This document shows, one piece after another, positions 31,342 through 40,749 of a stretch of 51,477 bases of DNA. The stretch lies in assembly GCA_900544075.1 (NCBI GenBank), contig UQTJ01000025.1, forward strand, positions 1 to 51,477, in the 5' to 3' direction. The stretch comes from an uncultured Bacteroides sp. (GTDB taxonomy: Bacteria > Bacteroidota > Bacteroidia > Bacteroidales > Bacteroidaceae). How positions within the stretch are numbered: the first letter of the stretch is position 1; each line of letters begins with the position of its first letter. The notes under the pieces were generated by a model that was given only the letters and a program-made list of their open reading frames with translations, searched no databases and was not told the origin of the DNA. Position numbers and translations under genes: made by a program.

Positions 31342-32931
31342 ATGGCAGATAATACTATAAAACCCAGCGAAGTTTCAGAAGTATTGCTCCAACAGCTTGA
31401 AGGTATCGACACATCACTTAAGTTTGATGAAGTTGGTACTGTGCTGCAGGTGAGTGATGGGGTGGCTCGTATATACGGCTTGCGTAATGCTGAAGCCAAC
31501 GAGCTGCTGAAATTCGAGAACGGAGTGATGGGTACCGTAATGAATCTGGAAGAGGACAATGTGGGTGCCGTCCTGCTCGGTCCTACTGACCAGATTAAGG
31601 AGGGTATGATAGTGAAACGTACAAAACATATCGCTTCAATCAATGTGGGTGAGGGTATGTTGGGACGTGTCATCGACCCTCTGGGCGTTCCATTGGACGG
31701 ACGTGGTGATATAACCGGCGAGACCTTTGAGATGCCGCTTGAACGTAAGGCACCGGGAGTTATCTTCCGTCAGCCTGTAACAGAACCGTTGCAGACAGGT
31801 CTGAAGGCTATCGATGCCATGATTCCTATAGGACGCGGACAGCGTGAGTTGATTATCGGCGACCGTCAGACAGGTAAGACAGCAATCGCTATAGATACTA
31901 TCATCAATCAGCGTTCAAACTATGAGGCCGGAAACCCGGTTTACTGTATATATGTAGCTATCGGACAGAAAGGTTCTACTGTGGCAAGCATAGTTAATGC
32001 ACTTCGTGATCGTGGTGCAATGGATTATACAGTGGTAGTTGCGGCTACAGCATCAGATCCTGCTGCTATGCAGTATTTCGCTCCGTTTGCAGGCGCTGCT
32101 ATCGGTGAATATTTCCGTGATACCGGTCGTCATGCACTGGTGGTATATGATGACTTGTCAAAACAGGCTGTGGCTTACCGTGAGGTGTCACTTATTCTTC
32201 GTCGTCCTTCAGGACGTGAAGCATATCCGGGGGATATATTCTATTTGCATTCACGTCTGCTTGAACGTGCGGCAAAGATTATCAACCAGCAGGAAGTGGC
32301 AGAACAGATGAATGATTTGCCTGAAAGTCTGAAAGGGAAAGTTAAGGCCGGCGGTTCATTGACAGCGTTGCCTATCATCGAAACTCAGGCCGGTGACGTA
32401 TCAGCGTATATCCCTACTAACGTGATTTCAATCACCGACGGACAGATATTCCTTGAAACAGACCTGTTCAACCAAGGTTTCCGTCCTGCCATCAACGTAG
32501 GTATCTCGGTATCACGTGTGGGTGGTAGTGCACAGATAAAGAGTATGAAGAAGGTTGCAGGTACGCTGAAGATTGACCAGGCACAGTATCGCGAACTTGA
32601 AGCATTCTCCAAGTTCAGCAGTGATATGGACCCAGTGACAGCAATGGCTATCGACCGTGGACGTAAAAACAATCAGTTGCTTATACAGCCACAATATTCT
32701 CCTATGCCTGTAGGCGAGCAGATTGCAATACTTTACTGTGGTACTCACGGGTTGATGCGTGAAATTCCTATCGGAAAGATTCGTAATTTCCAGGATACAT
32801 TCCTTTCAACTCTTCGTGTTAACCATAAGGAGGATGTAATAGATGTTCTAGAAAGCGGACAGATTAATGATACTGTAACAGCTATTATCGAGAAAGTGGC
32901 AGCTGAGATAGTGGCACAATATAAAGAATAA
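31342..32931 (+). CDS. atpA: ATP synthase F1 subunit alpha
   Basis: A 529-residue regulatory subunit. P-loop GDRQTGKTAI, RGQRELIIGDRQ and the VYDDLSKQAVAYREVSLILRRPSGREAYPGDIFYLHSRLLERAAK region are intact, with the conserved Arg near the interface in SVSRVGGSAQ. It is 18 bases after atpH and 5 bases before atpG. Confidence 0.98.
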   Translation: MADNTIKPSEVSEVLLQQLEGIDTSLKFDEVGTVLQVSDGVARIYGLRNAEANELLKFENGVMGTVMNLEEDNVGAVLLGPTDQIKEGMIVKRTKHIASINVGEGMLGRVIDPLGVPLDGRGDITGETFEMPLERKAPGVIFRQPVTEPLQTGLKAIDAMIPIGRGQRELIIGDRQTGKTAIAIDTIINQRSNYEAGNPVYCIYVAIGQKGSTVASIVNALRDRGAMDYTVVVAATASDPAAMQYFAPFAGAAIGEYFRDTGRHALVVYDDLSKQAVAYREVSLILRRPSGREAYPGDIFYLHSRLLERAAKIINQQEVAEQMNDLPESLKGKVKAGGSLTALPIIETQAGDVSAYIPTNVISITDGQIFLETDLFNQGFRPAINVGISVSRVGGSAQIKSMKKVAGTLKIDQAQYRELEAFSKFSSDMDPVTAMAIDRGRKNNQLLIQPQYSPMPVGEQIAILYCGTHGLMREIPIGKIRNFQDTFLSTLRVNHKEDVIDVLESGQINDTVTAIIEKVAAEIVAQYKE

Positions 32932-32936
32932 GTATT

Positions 32937-33821
32937 ATGGCATCGCTGAAAGAAGTAAAAAGTAGAATAAACTCTATCAACGGCACGCTGAAGATTACTT
33001 CGGCCATGAAGATGGTGGCGTCGGCAAAACTTCACAAGGCACAGGAGGCTATCGAAAATATGCTCCCATACGAAAGTAAGTTGTATGGAATCTTGAGAAA
33101 CTTCCTTGCTTCCGGCGTTTCTGTTCAGACACCTTTTTCTATCAACAAACAGGTGAAGAAGGTGGCTATAGTGGCTTTTGCTTCGAACAGCAGTCTTTGT
33201 GGCGGATATAATGCAAATGTCATAAGACATCTTACCGCTTTGATAGACGAATATTCTGCCAAGGTAGGTAAGGAGAATATCCTGATTTATCCTGTGGGCA
33301 GAAAAATAGCGGAAGCTGTAAAGAAGATGGGAATGGAAGTGGCAGGTGACTATCAGCATATGAGCGGTAAACCTAACTATCAGGATGCTTCAGACCTTGC
33401 TTCGGAACTGATGACCAAGTTTCTGAAGGGTGAAATACAGAAGGTCGATTTGCTGTATAATCACTTCAAATCAACATCATCTCAGATTCTGACTCATGAG
33501 ACTTATCTGCCGGTGGATGTAAACGGCCAGGTGGAAGGAAATGAAAAAGCTGAAATGAAGGAACATGCTTCCGATTATATAATTGAGCCGTCGGCTGAAG
33601 TTATAATGGAATCACTTGTTCCGAAGGTTCTGAGAATGAAAATCTATACAGTGCTGCTTGATGCTGCGGCATCGGAACATGCGGCCAGAACAATGGCTAT
33701 GCAGATAGCAACTGACAATGCCAACGACCTTATTCAGGAACTTACTTTGGTGTACAACAAGAGTCGCCAGCAGGCTATTACAAATGAGCTTCTTGATATT
33801 GTTGGCGGAACAATGGCTTGA
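32937..33821 (+). CDS. atpG: ATP synthase F1 subunit gamma
   Basis: A 294-residue rotor shaft protein. The N-terminal helix has INSINGTLKITSAMKMVASAKL and the C-terminal helix AASEHAARTMAMQIATDNANDLIQELTLVYNKSRQQAITNELLDIVGG, the two coiled-coil strands of the shaft. It closes the operon, and a hairpin terminator follows at 33852. Confidence 0.97.
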   Translation: MASLKEVKSRINSINGTLKITSAMKMVASAKLHKAQEAIENMLPYESKLYGILRNFLASGVSVQTPFSINKQVKKVAIVAFASNSSLCGGYNANVIRHLTALIDEYSAKVGKENILIYPVGRKIAEAVKKMGMEVAGDYQHMSGKPNYQDASDLASELMTKFLKGEIQKVDLLYNHFKSTSSQILTHETYLPVDVNGQVEGNEKAEMKEHASDYIIEPSAEVIMESLVPKVLRMKIYTVLLDAAASEHAARTMAMQIATDNANDLIQELTLVYNKSRQQAITNELLDIVGGTMA

Positions 33822-33851
33822 TAATCAATACACAGCATTCTTACAAAGTGA

Positions 33852-33897
33852 GCATTACAGTGTGAAGTTCTCGAACTTCATGTTGTAATGCTTTTCT
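33852..33897 (+). terminator. Terminator of the ATP synthase operon
   Basis: GCATTACA (33852-33859) pairs with TGTAATGC (33884-33891), and TGAAGTTC (33863-33870) pairs with GAACTTCA (33873-33880), with a small internal loop. TTTTCTT follows. Confidence 0.9.
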
Positions 33898-34013
33898 TAT
33901 ATCCCTATCACTTTTAGGGAAATTCCCCTTAAATTATAGGAATTTACTTTATATAATATGAGCCGGTATGTGTACTTTTGTATCAAGGAAGTTAATGATA
34001 ACAGAAGGAAACC

Positions 34014-34448
34014 ATGAAAAGCTTGTTTAAGATTATTGCCTTTTCGGCATTAATCACCGTATCCTCTATTCTTTTTTCTTCGTGTCAATATGCAGGAATA
34101 GGAATAGAAATCGGTAACGGAACCAATAATTACCGTGAGGCTACATATTATTTGTGTAGCAGAACATGGGTTGAAGAATGGACTGACAGTTATGGAGATT
34201 TTCATCGCCAGGAATTACGTTTCTATGATAATAATATGGGTGAGGATTATGTCTTGACTGTTGACAGACGTGGATTCCGTAAGGAATCGTCATACACATT
34301 TGTCTGGGATTGGTATGATGCAAACTATACCAGTCTGAGGCTTAAATATGGGGCTAATGATTATTCTTATATGGATAACATAATGATGGGAAGTAACAGA
34401 TTGGATTGTCTGTTGGATGGTTATCCGGCATGCTTCTATGGAAATTAA
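34014..34448 (+). CDS. Small lipoprotein of unknown function
   Basis: A 144-residue protein with a signal peptide and lipobox FSSC (Cys24). The mature part is rich in Tyr, Trp and Asp (RTWVEEWTDSYGDFHRQELRFYDNNMGE... DYSYMDNIMMGSNRLDCLLDG), with alternating strands like the small lipocalin-type lipoproteins of Bacteroides. It stands alone between two terminators. No partner is visible. Confidence 0.65.
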   Translation: MKSLFKIIAFSALITVSSILFSSCQYAGIGIEIGNGTNNYREATYYLCSRTWVEEWTDSYGDFHRQELRFYDNNMGEDYVLTVDRRGFRKESSYTFVWDWYDANYTSLRLKYGANDYSYMDNIMMGSNRLDCLLDGYPACFYGN

Positions 34449-34555
34449 CAGAAAATTATGAACAAAATGCAGCTTTAGATTGTTTTCGTTTTATAAAAAG
34501 TTGTCAGGCATCTCATAACATTTAAGATAATTAATTTTTTAGTTTATTCGTGTGG

Positions 34556-34599
34556 CTGTACCTCATTGTTTTCAGGATAATGCAGGTACAGTTTTTTTT
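34556..34599 (+). terminator. Intrinsic terminator after the small lipoprotein gene
   Basis: CTGTACCT (34556-34563) pairs with AGGTACAG (34584-34591), followed by eight T. It insulates ileS from upstream transcripts. The spacer 34449-34746 otherwise holds only the ileS promoter. Confidence 0.9.
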
Positions 34600-34675
34600 A
34601 TTGTTTCTGCAAAATACAAAACAATGCTTCTGCATAAACTTATATACTTTTCTTTTAATTCTCTATTTTTTCTTT

Positions 34676-34683
34676 TAAATTTG
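34676..34683 (+). promoter_or_regulatory. Promoter -7 element (TAAATTTG) for ileS
   Basis: TAAATTTG lies 63 bases before the ileS ATG. The leader between them is AT-rich, with no T-box-like structure. Confidence 0.75.
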
Positions 34684-34746
34684 CAGCCTAATTAATGTAA
34701 AGCTATTTCTCAAAATATAAGATAATTAGATAAACAACATAAAACT

Positions 34747-37700
34747 ATGAGTAGCAAATTTACTGAATATTCTCAGCTTAACCTGTCGGAAGTGAATAAA
34801 GAGGTGCTGAAGAAATGGGATGAGAATGATGTGTTCTCAAAGAGTATGACAGAACGTGAAGGTTATCCTTCGTATGTATTCTATGAAGGTCCTCCTTCGG
34901 CTAACGGTATGCCGGGTATTCACCACGTTATGGCTCGTACCATTAAGGATACATTCTGCCGCTTCAAAACCATGAAAGGTTTTCAGGTAAAGCGTAAGGC
35001 CGGATGGGATACTCACGGACTGCCAGTGGAACTTGGTGTGGAAAAAGCTCTTGGAATCACTAAGGAGGATATCGGTAAAACTATCTCTGTGGCTGAATAC
35101 AATCATCACTGCCGCACTGATGTCATGAAATTTACTAAGGAATGGACTGACCTGACTCATAAGATGGGTTACTGGGTGGACCTTGAAAATCCTTATATCA
35201 CATATGATAATCGTTACATCGAGACTTTGTGGTGGCTCCTGAAGCAGCTTTACGGTAAAGGCCTGCTTTATAAGGGTTATACAATACAGCCATATTCTCC
35301 TGCTGCCGGTACAGGACTTAGCTCTCACGAACTTAACCAGCCTGGTTGCTACCGTGACGTGAAGGATACAACTGTTGTAGGACAGTTCAAGATGAAGAAC
35401 CCGAAACCTGAAATGGCTCAGTGGGGTACTCCTTACTTCATCGCATGGACTACTACTCCTTGGACATTGCCTTCAAACACAGCTCTTTGCGTTGGTCCGA
35501 AGATTGACTATGTAGCTGTACAGACTTATAACGGTTATACCGGAGAGAAGATGACTGTAGTTCTGGCAAAGGCTCTTCTTTATACTCACTTCAACAAGAA
35601 AGCAGAAGATATAGCTCTTGAAGACTATAAACCGGGCGACAAGCTTATCCCGTTCAAGGTGGTAGGCGAGTACAAAGGTACTGACCTTGTAGGTATGGAA
35701 TACGAACAGCTTATCCCATGGGTTAAGCCTGTTGAGGCTACTGCTGACGGATGGGTTGAGGCTTCTGCAAAAGCTTTCCGTGTAATTCCAGGTGATTATG
35801 TAACAACAGAAGACGGTACAGGTATAGTACATATCGCTCCAACATTCGGTGCCGACGACGCCAATGTAGCTCGTGCTGCAGGAATTCCTTCATTGTTCAT
35901 GATTAACAAGAAAGGCGAAACTCGTCCTATGGTTGACCTGACAGGTAAGTTCTATCTGTTGGAAGAACTTGATGAGGCTTTCGTGAAGGAATGTGTAAAT
36001 GTTGACGCTTATAAAGAATATCAGGGACGTTGGGTTAAGAATGCATACGACCCTCAGTTCACAGTTGATGGCAAGTATGACGAAAAAGCTGCTCAGGCTG
36101 CAGAATCGCTTGATATTTATATCTGCATGATGATGAAGCAGAACAATCAGGCATTCAAGATTGAGAAGCATGTACACAACTATCCTCACTGTTGGCGTAC
36201 AGACAAACCGGTACTTTACTATCCGTTGGACAGCTGGTTTATCCGTTCTACTGCAGCTAAAGACCGCATGATAGAATTGAACAAGACTATCAACTGGAAA
36301 CCTGAATCAACTGGTACTGGACGTTTCGGTAAGTGGCTTGAAAATCTGAACGACTGGAACTTGAGCCGTTCCCGTTATTGGGGTACTCCGCTTCCTATCT
36401 GGCGTAACGATGAAGGCGAAGAGTTGTGCATCGGTTCTGTAGAAGAACTTTATAATGAGATAGAAAAGTCTGTAGCTGCTGGCTTCATGACAGAAAATCC
36501 ATATAAGAAGCTTGGTTTCGTTCCAGGACAGTACAGCAAGGAAAACTACGATAAGATAGATTTGCACCGTCCTTACGTTGACGATATCATTCTGGTTTCT
36601 GAAAGCGGCAAGCCGATGAAACGTGAATCAGATCTTATCGACGTTTGGTTTGACTCAGGTGCTATGCCATATGCACAGCTTCACTATCCGTTCGAAAATA
36701 AGGAAATAGTAGACAACCGTTCTTACTATCCTGCCGATTTCATTGCAGAAGGTGTTGACCAGACTCGTGGATGGTTCTTTACACTTCATGCAATCGCTAC
36801 TATGGTGTTCGACAGTGTAGCTTACAAGAATGTTATCTCTAACGGTCTTGTGCTCGACAAGAACGGTAACAAGATGTCTAAGCGCCTTGGTAATGCGGTT
36901 GATCCGTTTGCTACAATCGAGAAGTTCGGCTCAGACCCATTGCGCTGGTATATGATTACCAATGCTTCTCCATGGGATAACCTGAAGTTTGATACAGAAG
37001 GTGTGGACGAAGTAAGACGTAAATTCTTCGGAACACTTTACAATACATATTCATTCTTTGCACTTTATGCAAATGTAGATGGATTCTGCTATGCCGAGAA
37101 AGATGTACCGATGGAAGAACGTCCTGAAATCGACAGATGGATATTGTCATTACTCAACTCATTGATAAAGGATGTTGATGCTTGCTATAATGATTATGAA
37201 CCAACTAAAGCTGGTCGTCTGATTACAGACTTCGTAAATGACAACTTGAGTAACTGGTATGTACGTCTGAACCGTAAGCGTTTCTGGGGAAATTCAATGT
37301 CAACAGACAAACTTTCTGCTTATCAGACATTGTATGTGTGTCTTGAAACAGTTGCAAAACTGATGGCTCCTATAGCTCCTTTCTATGCAGACCGTCTGTA
37401 TATGGACCTTGTAAATGTAACAGGACGCGACAATGTAGTATCAGTACACCTTGCTAAATTCCCTGTAGCTGACGAAAGTCTTGTAAATAAGGAGCTTGAA
37501 GCACGTATGCAGATGGCACAGGATGTTACATCAATGGTACTTGCACTTCGTCGTAAGGTTAATATCAAGGTACGTCAGCCACTACAGTGTATCATGGTTC
37601 CTGTTGTTGACGAAGATCAGAAACGTCATATCGAAGCAGTTAAGGATTTGATTCTTAGTGAAGTCAATGTTAAGGAAATCAAGTTCGTAGAAGGTGCTTC

Positions 37701-38232
37701 AGGTGTATTGGTTAAGAAAGTTAAGTGTGACTTCAAGAAACTTGGTCCTAAGTTCGGAAAACAGATGAAGGCTGTAGCTGCTGCTGTAGCTGAAATGTCG
37801 CAGGAAGCTATTGCTGAACTTGAAAAGAACGGTTCTTACACATTCGCTCTTGATGGAGGTGATGCTGTTATCGAAACTGCTGATGTTGAAATCTTCAGCG
37901 AAGATATTCCGGGATGGCTGGTAGCCAATGAAGGACGCTTGACTGTAGCTCTTGAAGTGACAATTACTGAAGAACTCAGACGCGAAGGTATAGCACGTGA
38001 ACTTGTAAATCGTATTCAGAACATCAGAAAGAGTAGCGGATTTGAAATAACTGATAAAATAAATATTACTTTATCAAGAAATTCCAATACAGATGATGCT
38101 GTAAATGAATATAATAATTATATTTGCAACCAAGTTTTGGCTAACTCACTTGAACTGGTAGACGAAGTTGCTGAAGGTACAGAACTCAACTTTGATGACT
38201 TCTCTCTGTTTGTGAAGGTTACCAAACAGTGA
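34747..38232 (+). CDS. ileS: Isoleucine-tRNA ligase, IleS2-like with swapped GxHH motif
   Basis: A 1161-residue class I synthetase that charges tRNA-Ile with isoleucine and edits valine in its CP1 domain. The class I signature position reads GMPGIHHVMART (GIHH at residues 57-60) instead of HxGH, and KMSKR is at 709-713. The length and sequence resemble the eukaryote-like IleS2 group, not the shorter IleS1. A zinc-finger C-terminus typical of IleS1 is not seen. IleS2 enzymes are known for mupirocin resistance. It is the only ileS in the window, with its own promoter, and a hairpin lies between it and the DksA-like gene. Confidence 0.95.
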   Translation: MSSKFTEYSQLNLSEVNKEVLKKWDENDVFSKSMTEREGYPSYVFYEGPPSANGMPGIHHVMARTIKDTFCRFKTMKGFQVKRKAGWDTHGLPVELGVEKALGITKEDIGKTISVAEYNHHCRTDVMKFTKEWTDLTHKMGYWVDLENPYITYDNRYIETLWWLLKQLYGKGLLYKGYTIQPYSPAAGTGLSSHELNQPGCYRDVKDTTVVGQFKMKNPKPEMAQWGTPYFIAWTTTPWTLPSNTALCVGPKIDYVAVQTYNGYTGEKMTVVLAKALLYTHFNKKAEDIALEDYKPGDKLIPFKVVGEYKGTDLVGMEYEQLIPWVKPVEATADGWVEASAKAFRVIPGDYVTTEDGTGIVHIAPTFGADDANVARAAGIPSLFMINKKGETRPMVDLTGKFYLLEELDEAFVKECVNVDAYKEYQGRWVKNAYDPQFTVDGKYDEKAAQAAESLDIYICMMMKQNNQAFKIEKHVHNYPHCWRTDKPVLYYPLDSWFIRSTAAKDRMIELNKTINWKPESTGTGRFGKWLENLNDWNLSRSRYWGTPLPIWRNDEGEELCIGSVEELYNEIEKSVAAGFMTENPYKKLGFVPGQYSKENYDKIDLHRPYVDDIILVSESGKPMKRESDLIDVWFDSGAMPYAQLHYPFENKEIVDNRSYYPADFIAEGVDQTRGWFFTLHAIATMVFDSVAYKNVISNGLVLDKNGNKMSKRLGNAVDPFATIEKFGSDPLRWYMITNASPWDNLKFDTEGVDEVRRKFFGTLYNTYSFFALYANVDGFCYAEKDVPMEERPEIDRWILSLLNSLIKDVDACYNDYEPTKAGRLITDFVNDNLSNWYVRLNRKRFWGNSMSTDKLSAYQTLYVCLETVAKLMAPIAPFYADRLYMDLVNVTGRDNVVSVHLAKFPVADESLVNKELEARMQMAQDVTSMVLALRRKVNIKVRQPLQCIMVPVVDEDQKRHIEAVKDLILSEVNVKEIKFVEGASGVLVKKVKCDFKKLGPKFGKQMKAVAAAVAEMSQEAIAELEKNGSYTFALDGGDAVIETADVEIFSEDIPGWLVANEGRLTVALEVTITEELRREGIARELVNRIQNIRKSSGFEITDKINITLSRNSNTDDAVNEYNNYICNQVLANSLELVDEVAEGTELNFDDFSLFVKVTKQ

Positions 38233-38243
38233 TAAATGTTCCC

Positions 38244-38273
38244 ATCTGCCGGATGTTGTAACACCTGGCAGAT
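38244..38273 (+). terminator. Strong hairpin between ileS and the DksA-like gene
   Basis: ATCTGCC (38244-38250) pairs with GGCAGAT (38267-38273) and the stem continues inward with one mismatch. No T-run follows directly, so it may be a processing site or a leaky terminator. Confidence 0.5.
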
Positions 38274-38302
38274 ACTATTATTAATTTTAAAACTTAAACA
38301 CT

Positions 38303-38683
38303 ATGGCTGAGAAAACAAGGTATTCTGACGCTGAACTCGAGGAGTTCCGTGCCATTATCATGGAAAAGCTTCAGCTCGCAGAACGCGACTATGAGAAACT
38401 TAAAAGCAGTATTATGAATGCTGACGGAAATGATACAGACGATACATCGCCTACATACAAAGTGCTGGAAGAAGGTGCCAGTACATTGTCGAAGGAAGAA
38501 ACAACTCGTCTGGCATCAAGACAGCTTAAGTTTATTCAGAATCTGCAGGCAGCTTTGGTACGAATTGAAAACAAAACATATGGTGTTTGTCGCGAAACAG
38601 GCAAACTTATACCAAAAGAACGTCTTCGTGCAGTACCTCATGCTACATTAAGCATCGAAGCTAAACAACAAGGAAAGAAGTAA
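38303..38683 (+). CDS. TraR/DksA family protein lacking zinc cysteines
   Basis: A 126-residue protein with an N-terminal coiled coil (residues about 8-90, with an acidic tip DGNDTDDTSP at 41-50) and a C-terminal globular end (KTYGVCRETGKLIPKERLRAVPHATLSIEAK). This is the DksA layout, and DksA acts through the RNA polymerase secondary channel. The usual CxxC...CxxC is reduced to a single Cys96, so it probably does not bind zinc. Whether it answers ppGpp as DksA does cannot be told from sequence. A terminator follows. Confidence 0.88.
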   Translation: MAEKTRYSDAELEEFRAIIMEKLQLAERDYEKLKSSIMNADGNDTDDTSPTYKVLEEGASTLSKEETTRLASRQLKFIQNLQAALVRIENKTYGVCRETGKLIPKERLRAVPHATLSIEAKQQGKK

Positions 38684-38700
38684 TTTTTATTATTTTATGG

Positions 38701-38738
38701 AATTGAGAATCGAATTTTTTTCGGTTCTCAATTTTTTA
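38701..38738 (+). terminator. Intrinsic terminator after the DksA-like gene
   Basis: AATTGAGAA (38701-38709) pairs with TTCTCAATT (38725-38733), followed by TTTT. The stem can extend inward (TCG/CGG) with a T-rich loop. Confidence 0.85.
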
Positions 38739-38794
38739 GATTAAATTTTAGTTTCATTGTGTTTTAAGTTTAACTTACTATATAGGTATTTAGT

Positions 38795-39427
38795 ATGAAT
38801 AAGATATTTTCTCAAGGCAGGATGGCTGCTATTATAGTGGCTGTGGTATTGATTATAGACCAGATTATAAAAATCTGGGTGAAAACAACCATGTTCCTGC
38901 ATCAGAATTATAAGATAACAGACTGGTTTTACATTTATTTCACAGAGAATAACGGTATGGCTTTCGGTTTGGAAATATTTGCCAAACTTTTCCTAACCAT
39001 CTTCCGTATAGTAGCTGTCATATTGATTACATGGTATATAGCCAAGCTTGTCCGTCAGCCCAAAAAGGTCAAGACCGGTTATATAGTATGTCTGTCGTTA
39101 GTTTTGGCAGGAGCCATAGGCAATATAATAGACTGTGTGTTCTATGGTGAAATATTCAGTGAAAGTACAAGAACTCAGATTGCAAGTTTCGTACCTGTAG
39201 GAGAGGGGTATTCCGACTGGCTGCATGGAAAAGTAGTCGACATGTTCTATTTCCCGATTATCGATACTTACTGGCCTGACTGGATGCCATTGGTTGGTGG
39301 AGAGCATTTCATATTTTTCAGCCCTATCTTCAACTTTGCCGATGCTGCTATCAGTTGTGGAATAATAGCGTTGCTTATATTCTACAGTGGTTATCTGAAT
39401 TCATTGTCACATACAGAAAAGAAATAA
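38795..39427 (+). CDS. lspA: Lipoprotein signal peptidase (signal peptidase II)
   Basis: A 210-residue inner-membrane aspartyl protease that cleaves prolipoproteins before the lipidated Cys. Four helices are visible, with TENNGMAFGL, the first catalytic Asp in GAIGNIID and the second in FNFADAAIS. It is longer than the usual 160 residues because of an insert at about residues 118-160 between the active-site segments, which I have seen in Bacteroidetes enzymes. The DUF4296 lipoprotein gene follows 16 bases later. Confidence 0.94.
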   Translation: MNKIFSQGRMAAIIVAVVLIIDQIIKIWVKTTMFLHQNYKITDWFYIYFTENNGMAFGLEIFAKLFLTIFRIVAVILITWYIAKLVRQPKKVKTGYIVCLSLVLAGAIGNIIDCVFYGEIFSESTRTQIASFVPVGEGYSDWLHGKVVDMFYFPIIDTYWPDWMPLVGGEHFIFFSPIFNFADAAISCGIIALLIFYSGYLNSLSHTEKK

Positions 39428-39443
39428 TCAATACACGATTTTT

Positions 39444-40367
39444 ATGAATAAATATTTACGCTTATTGCTTTGGGGAACAGTTTTTACCGTAGTGTCTTGT
39501 GGTAAACAAATTCCTGATGATATCATACAGCCGTCTGATATGGAAGAGTTGTTGTACGATTATCATTTGGCTCTCACCATGGGTAATGATTTGAGTTATT
39601 CTGAAAGATATAAGCGTGAATCTTATAAAAATTATGTATTCAAGAAACATGGTGTGACTGAAGCTGAGTTTGACTCTTCAATGGTCTGGTACACAAGAAA
39701 TACTAAGGAACTTACAGACATTTACAAGAATCTTCAGAAGCGGTATGAAATGGCCGAAGAGCAGATGAAGTCGGAACTTAATAAAAGAAGCGGTCAGATT
39801 TCTGTGTCGCTTTCCGGTGACTCTGTTGATGTGTGGTCCGACAGAAATTTGTATTGGCTTACTACTTCTCCTCTTACCAACAGGCTTATGTTTGACCTCA
39901 AGGCTGATACTACTTTCCACAATAAGGATATCCTTGTGCTTGAGGCTGATTATAGCTTCTTAGCGTATGAAAAGAGCACTGCTAAGGCTGTTGTATCTAT
40001 GAAAATAACATTTGATAATGACAGTACTCTGGCAATGTCGAAGGTTATAGAAAAGTCCGGAAAAGAACAGTTGGTTCTGCAACCGGATTCAGCATATAAA
40101 TATAAGAGTGTCAGTGGCTTTGTATATTACAGTAATCCTGATTCAGCTGATGCTACCGTACTTATCAATAACATTAAACTGTTACGTTACAGAGAAGGAA
40201 GTTTTAGGTCCAATGCGGTCGGTAAGCCCGTAGAAGTTTCAGATAAAGTTTCTCAAAAGCAGGAAAACGATAGGCCGGAAGCAAAGGAACAGGAAGTACG
40301 TGTTTCTGACAGAAAGTTGAGAGAAGGAAATGGGGTAGACAAAATCAAACGTGTTTCCGAGAGATAG
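39444..40367 (+). CDS. DUF4296 domain lipoprotein
   Basis: A 307-residue lipoprotein with a signal peptide and lipobox VVSC (Cys19). Residues about 22-110 match DUF4296 (PDDIIQPSDMEELLYDYHLALTMG... YKRESYKNYVFKKHGVTEAEFDSSMVWYTRN), a Bacteroidetes family of unknown role. The C-terminus is long and charged. It follows lspA closely, so it may be made along with its own processing enzyme. Function unknown. Confidence 0.87.
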   Translation: MNKYLRLLLWGTVFTVVSCGKQIPDDIIQPSDMEELLYDYHLALTMGNDLSYSERYKRESYKNYVFKKHGVTEAEFDSSMVWYTRNTKELTDIYKNLQKRYEMAEEQMKSELNKRSGQISVSLSGDSVDVWSDRNLYWLTTSPLTNRLMFDLKADTTFHNKDILVLEADYSFLAYEKSTAKAVVSMKITFDNDSTLAMSKVIEKSGKEQLVLQPDSAYKYKSVSGFVYYSNPDSADATVLINNIKLLRYREGSFRSNAVGKPVEVSDKVSQKQENDRPEAKEQEVRVSDRKLREGNGVDKIKRVSER

Positions 40368-40374
40368 ATTTCTG

Positions 40375-40749
40375 ATGAAAAGATTTGCTTCACACAGATT
40401 ATATATCCCGCATTTGGGGCTGTTTCTGAAAAATCATGTTGTTCAATTAGACGAACAGACTGGTGCCGTAACAGATTATTATCCTTTTACAGAGGAAATA
40501 AGTTTTACGGAGTGGCTGAACGGTCTGATTGTACTGTCGTATGATTTCCCAAAGATATCATTATGTGTAACGCCGGAGCAGATGTCGGATTCAACAGTAC
40601 TATTCGTAGACAGCGATAAAAAGTTAAGGAGCAAATTACCATCAGAGGATGATAATAAACTCCTTACTCTTAATGCATATTATGTAACTTCGTTTAATGT
40701 TTCAGACATGTGCTTCTCGGACAACAGTATTGTTGTGCGATTGTCTTAA
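40375..40749 (+). CDS. Conserved-looking hypothetical protein
   Basis: A 124-residue soluble protein starting MKRFASHRLYIPHLGLFLKNHVVQLDEQTG; the ATG at 40375 fits best, 7 bases after the DUF4296 stop. It has no signal peptide and reads as alternating strands (beta-rich). It overlaps the convergent trmH-type gene by 4 bases at the stops. I do not recognise the family. Confidence 0.65.
   Translation: MKRFASHRLYIPHLGLFLKNHVVQLDEQTGAVTDYYPFTEEISFTEWLNGLIVLSYDFPKISLCVTPEQMSDSTVLFVDSDKKLRSKLPSEDDNKLLTLNAYYVTSFNVSDMCFSDNSIVVRLS

Noticed and set aside
34684..34746. T-box or riboswitch before ileS
   Set aside because: The leader after the promoter is only about 60 bases, AT-rich, and lacks a specifier-type stem; Bacteroidetes rarely use T-boxes.
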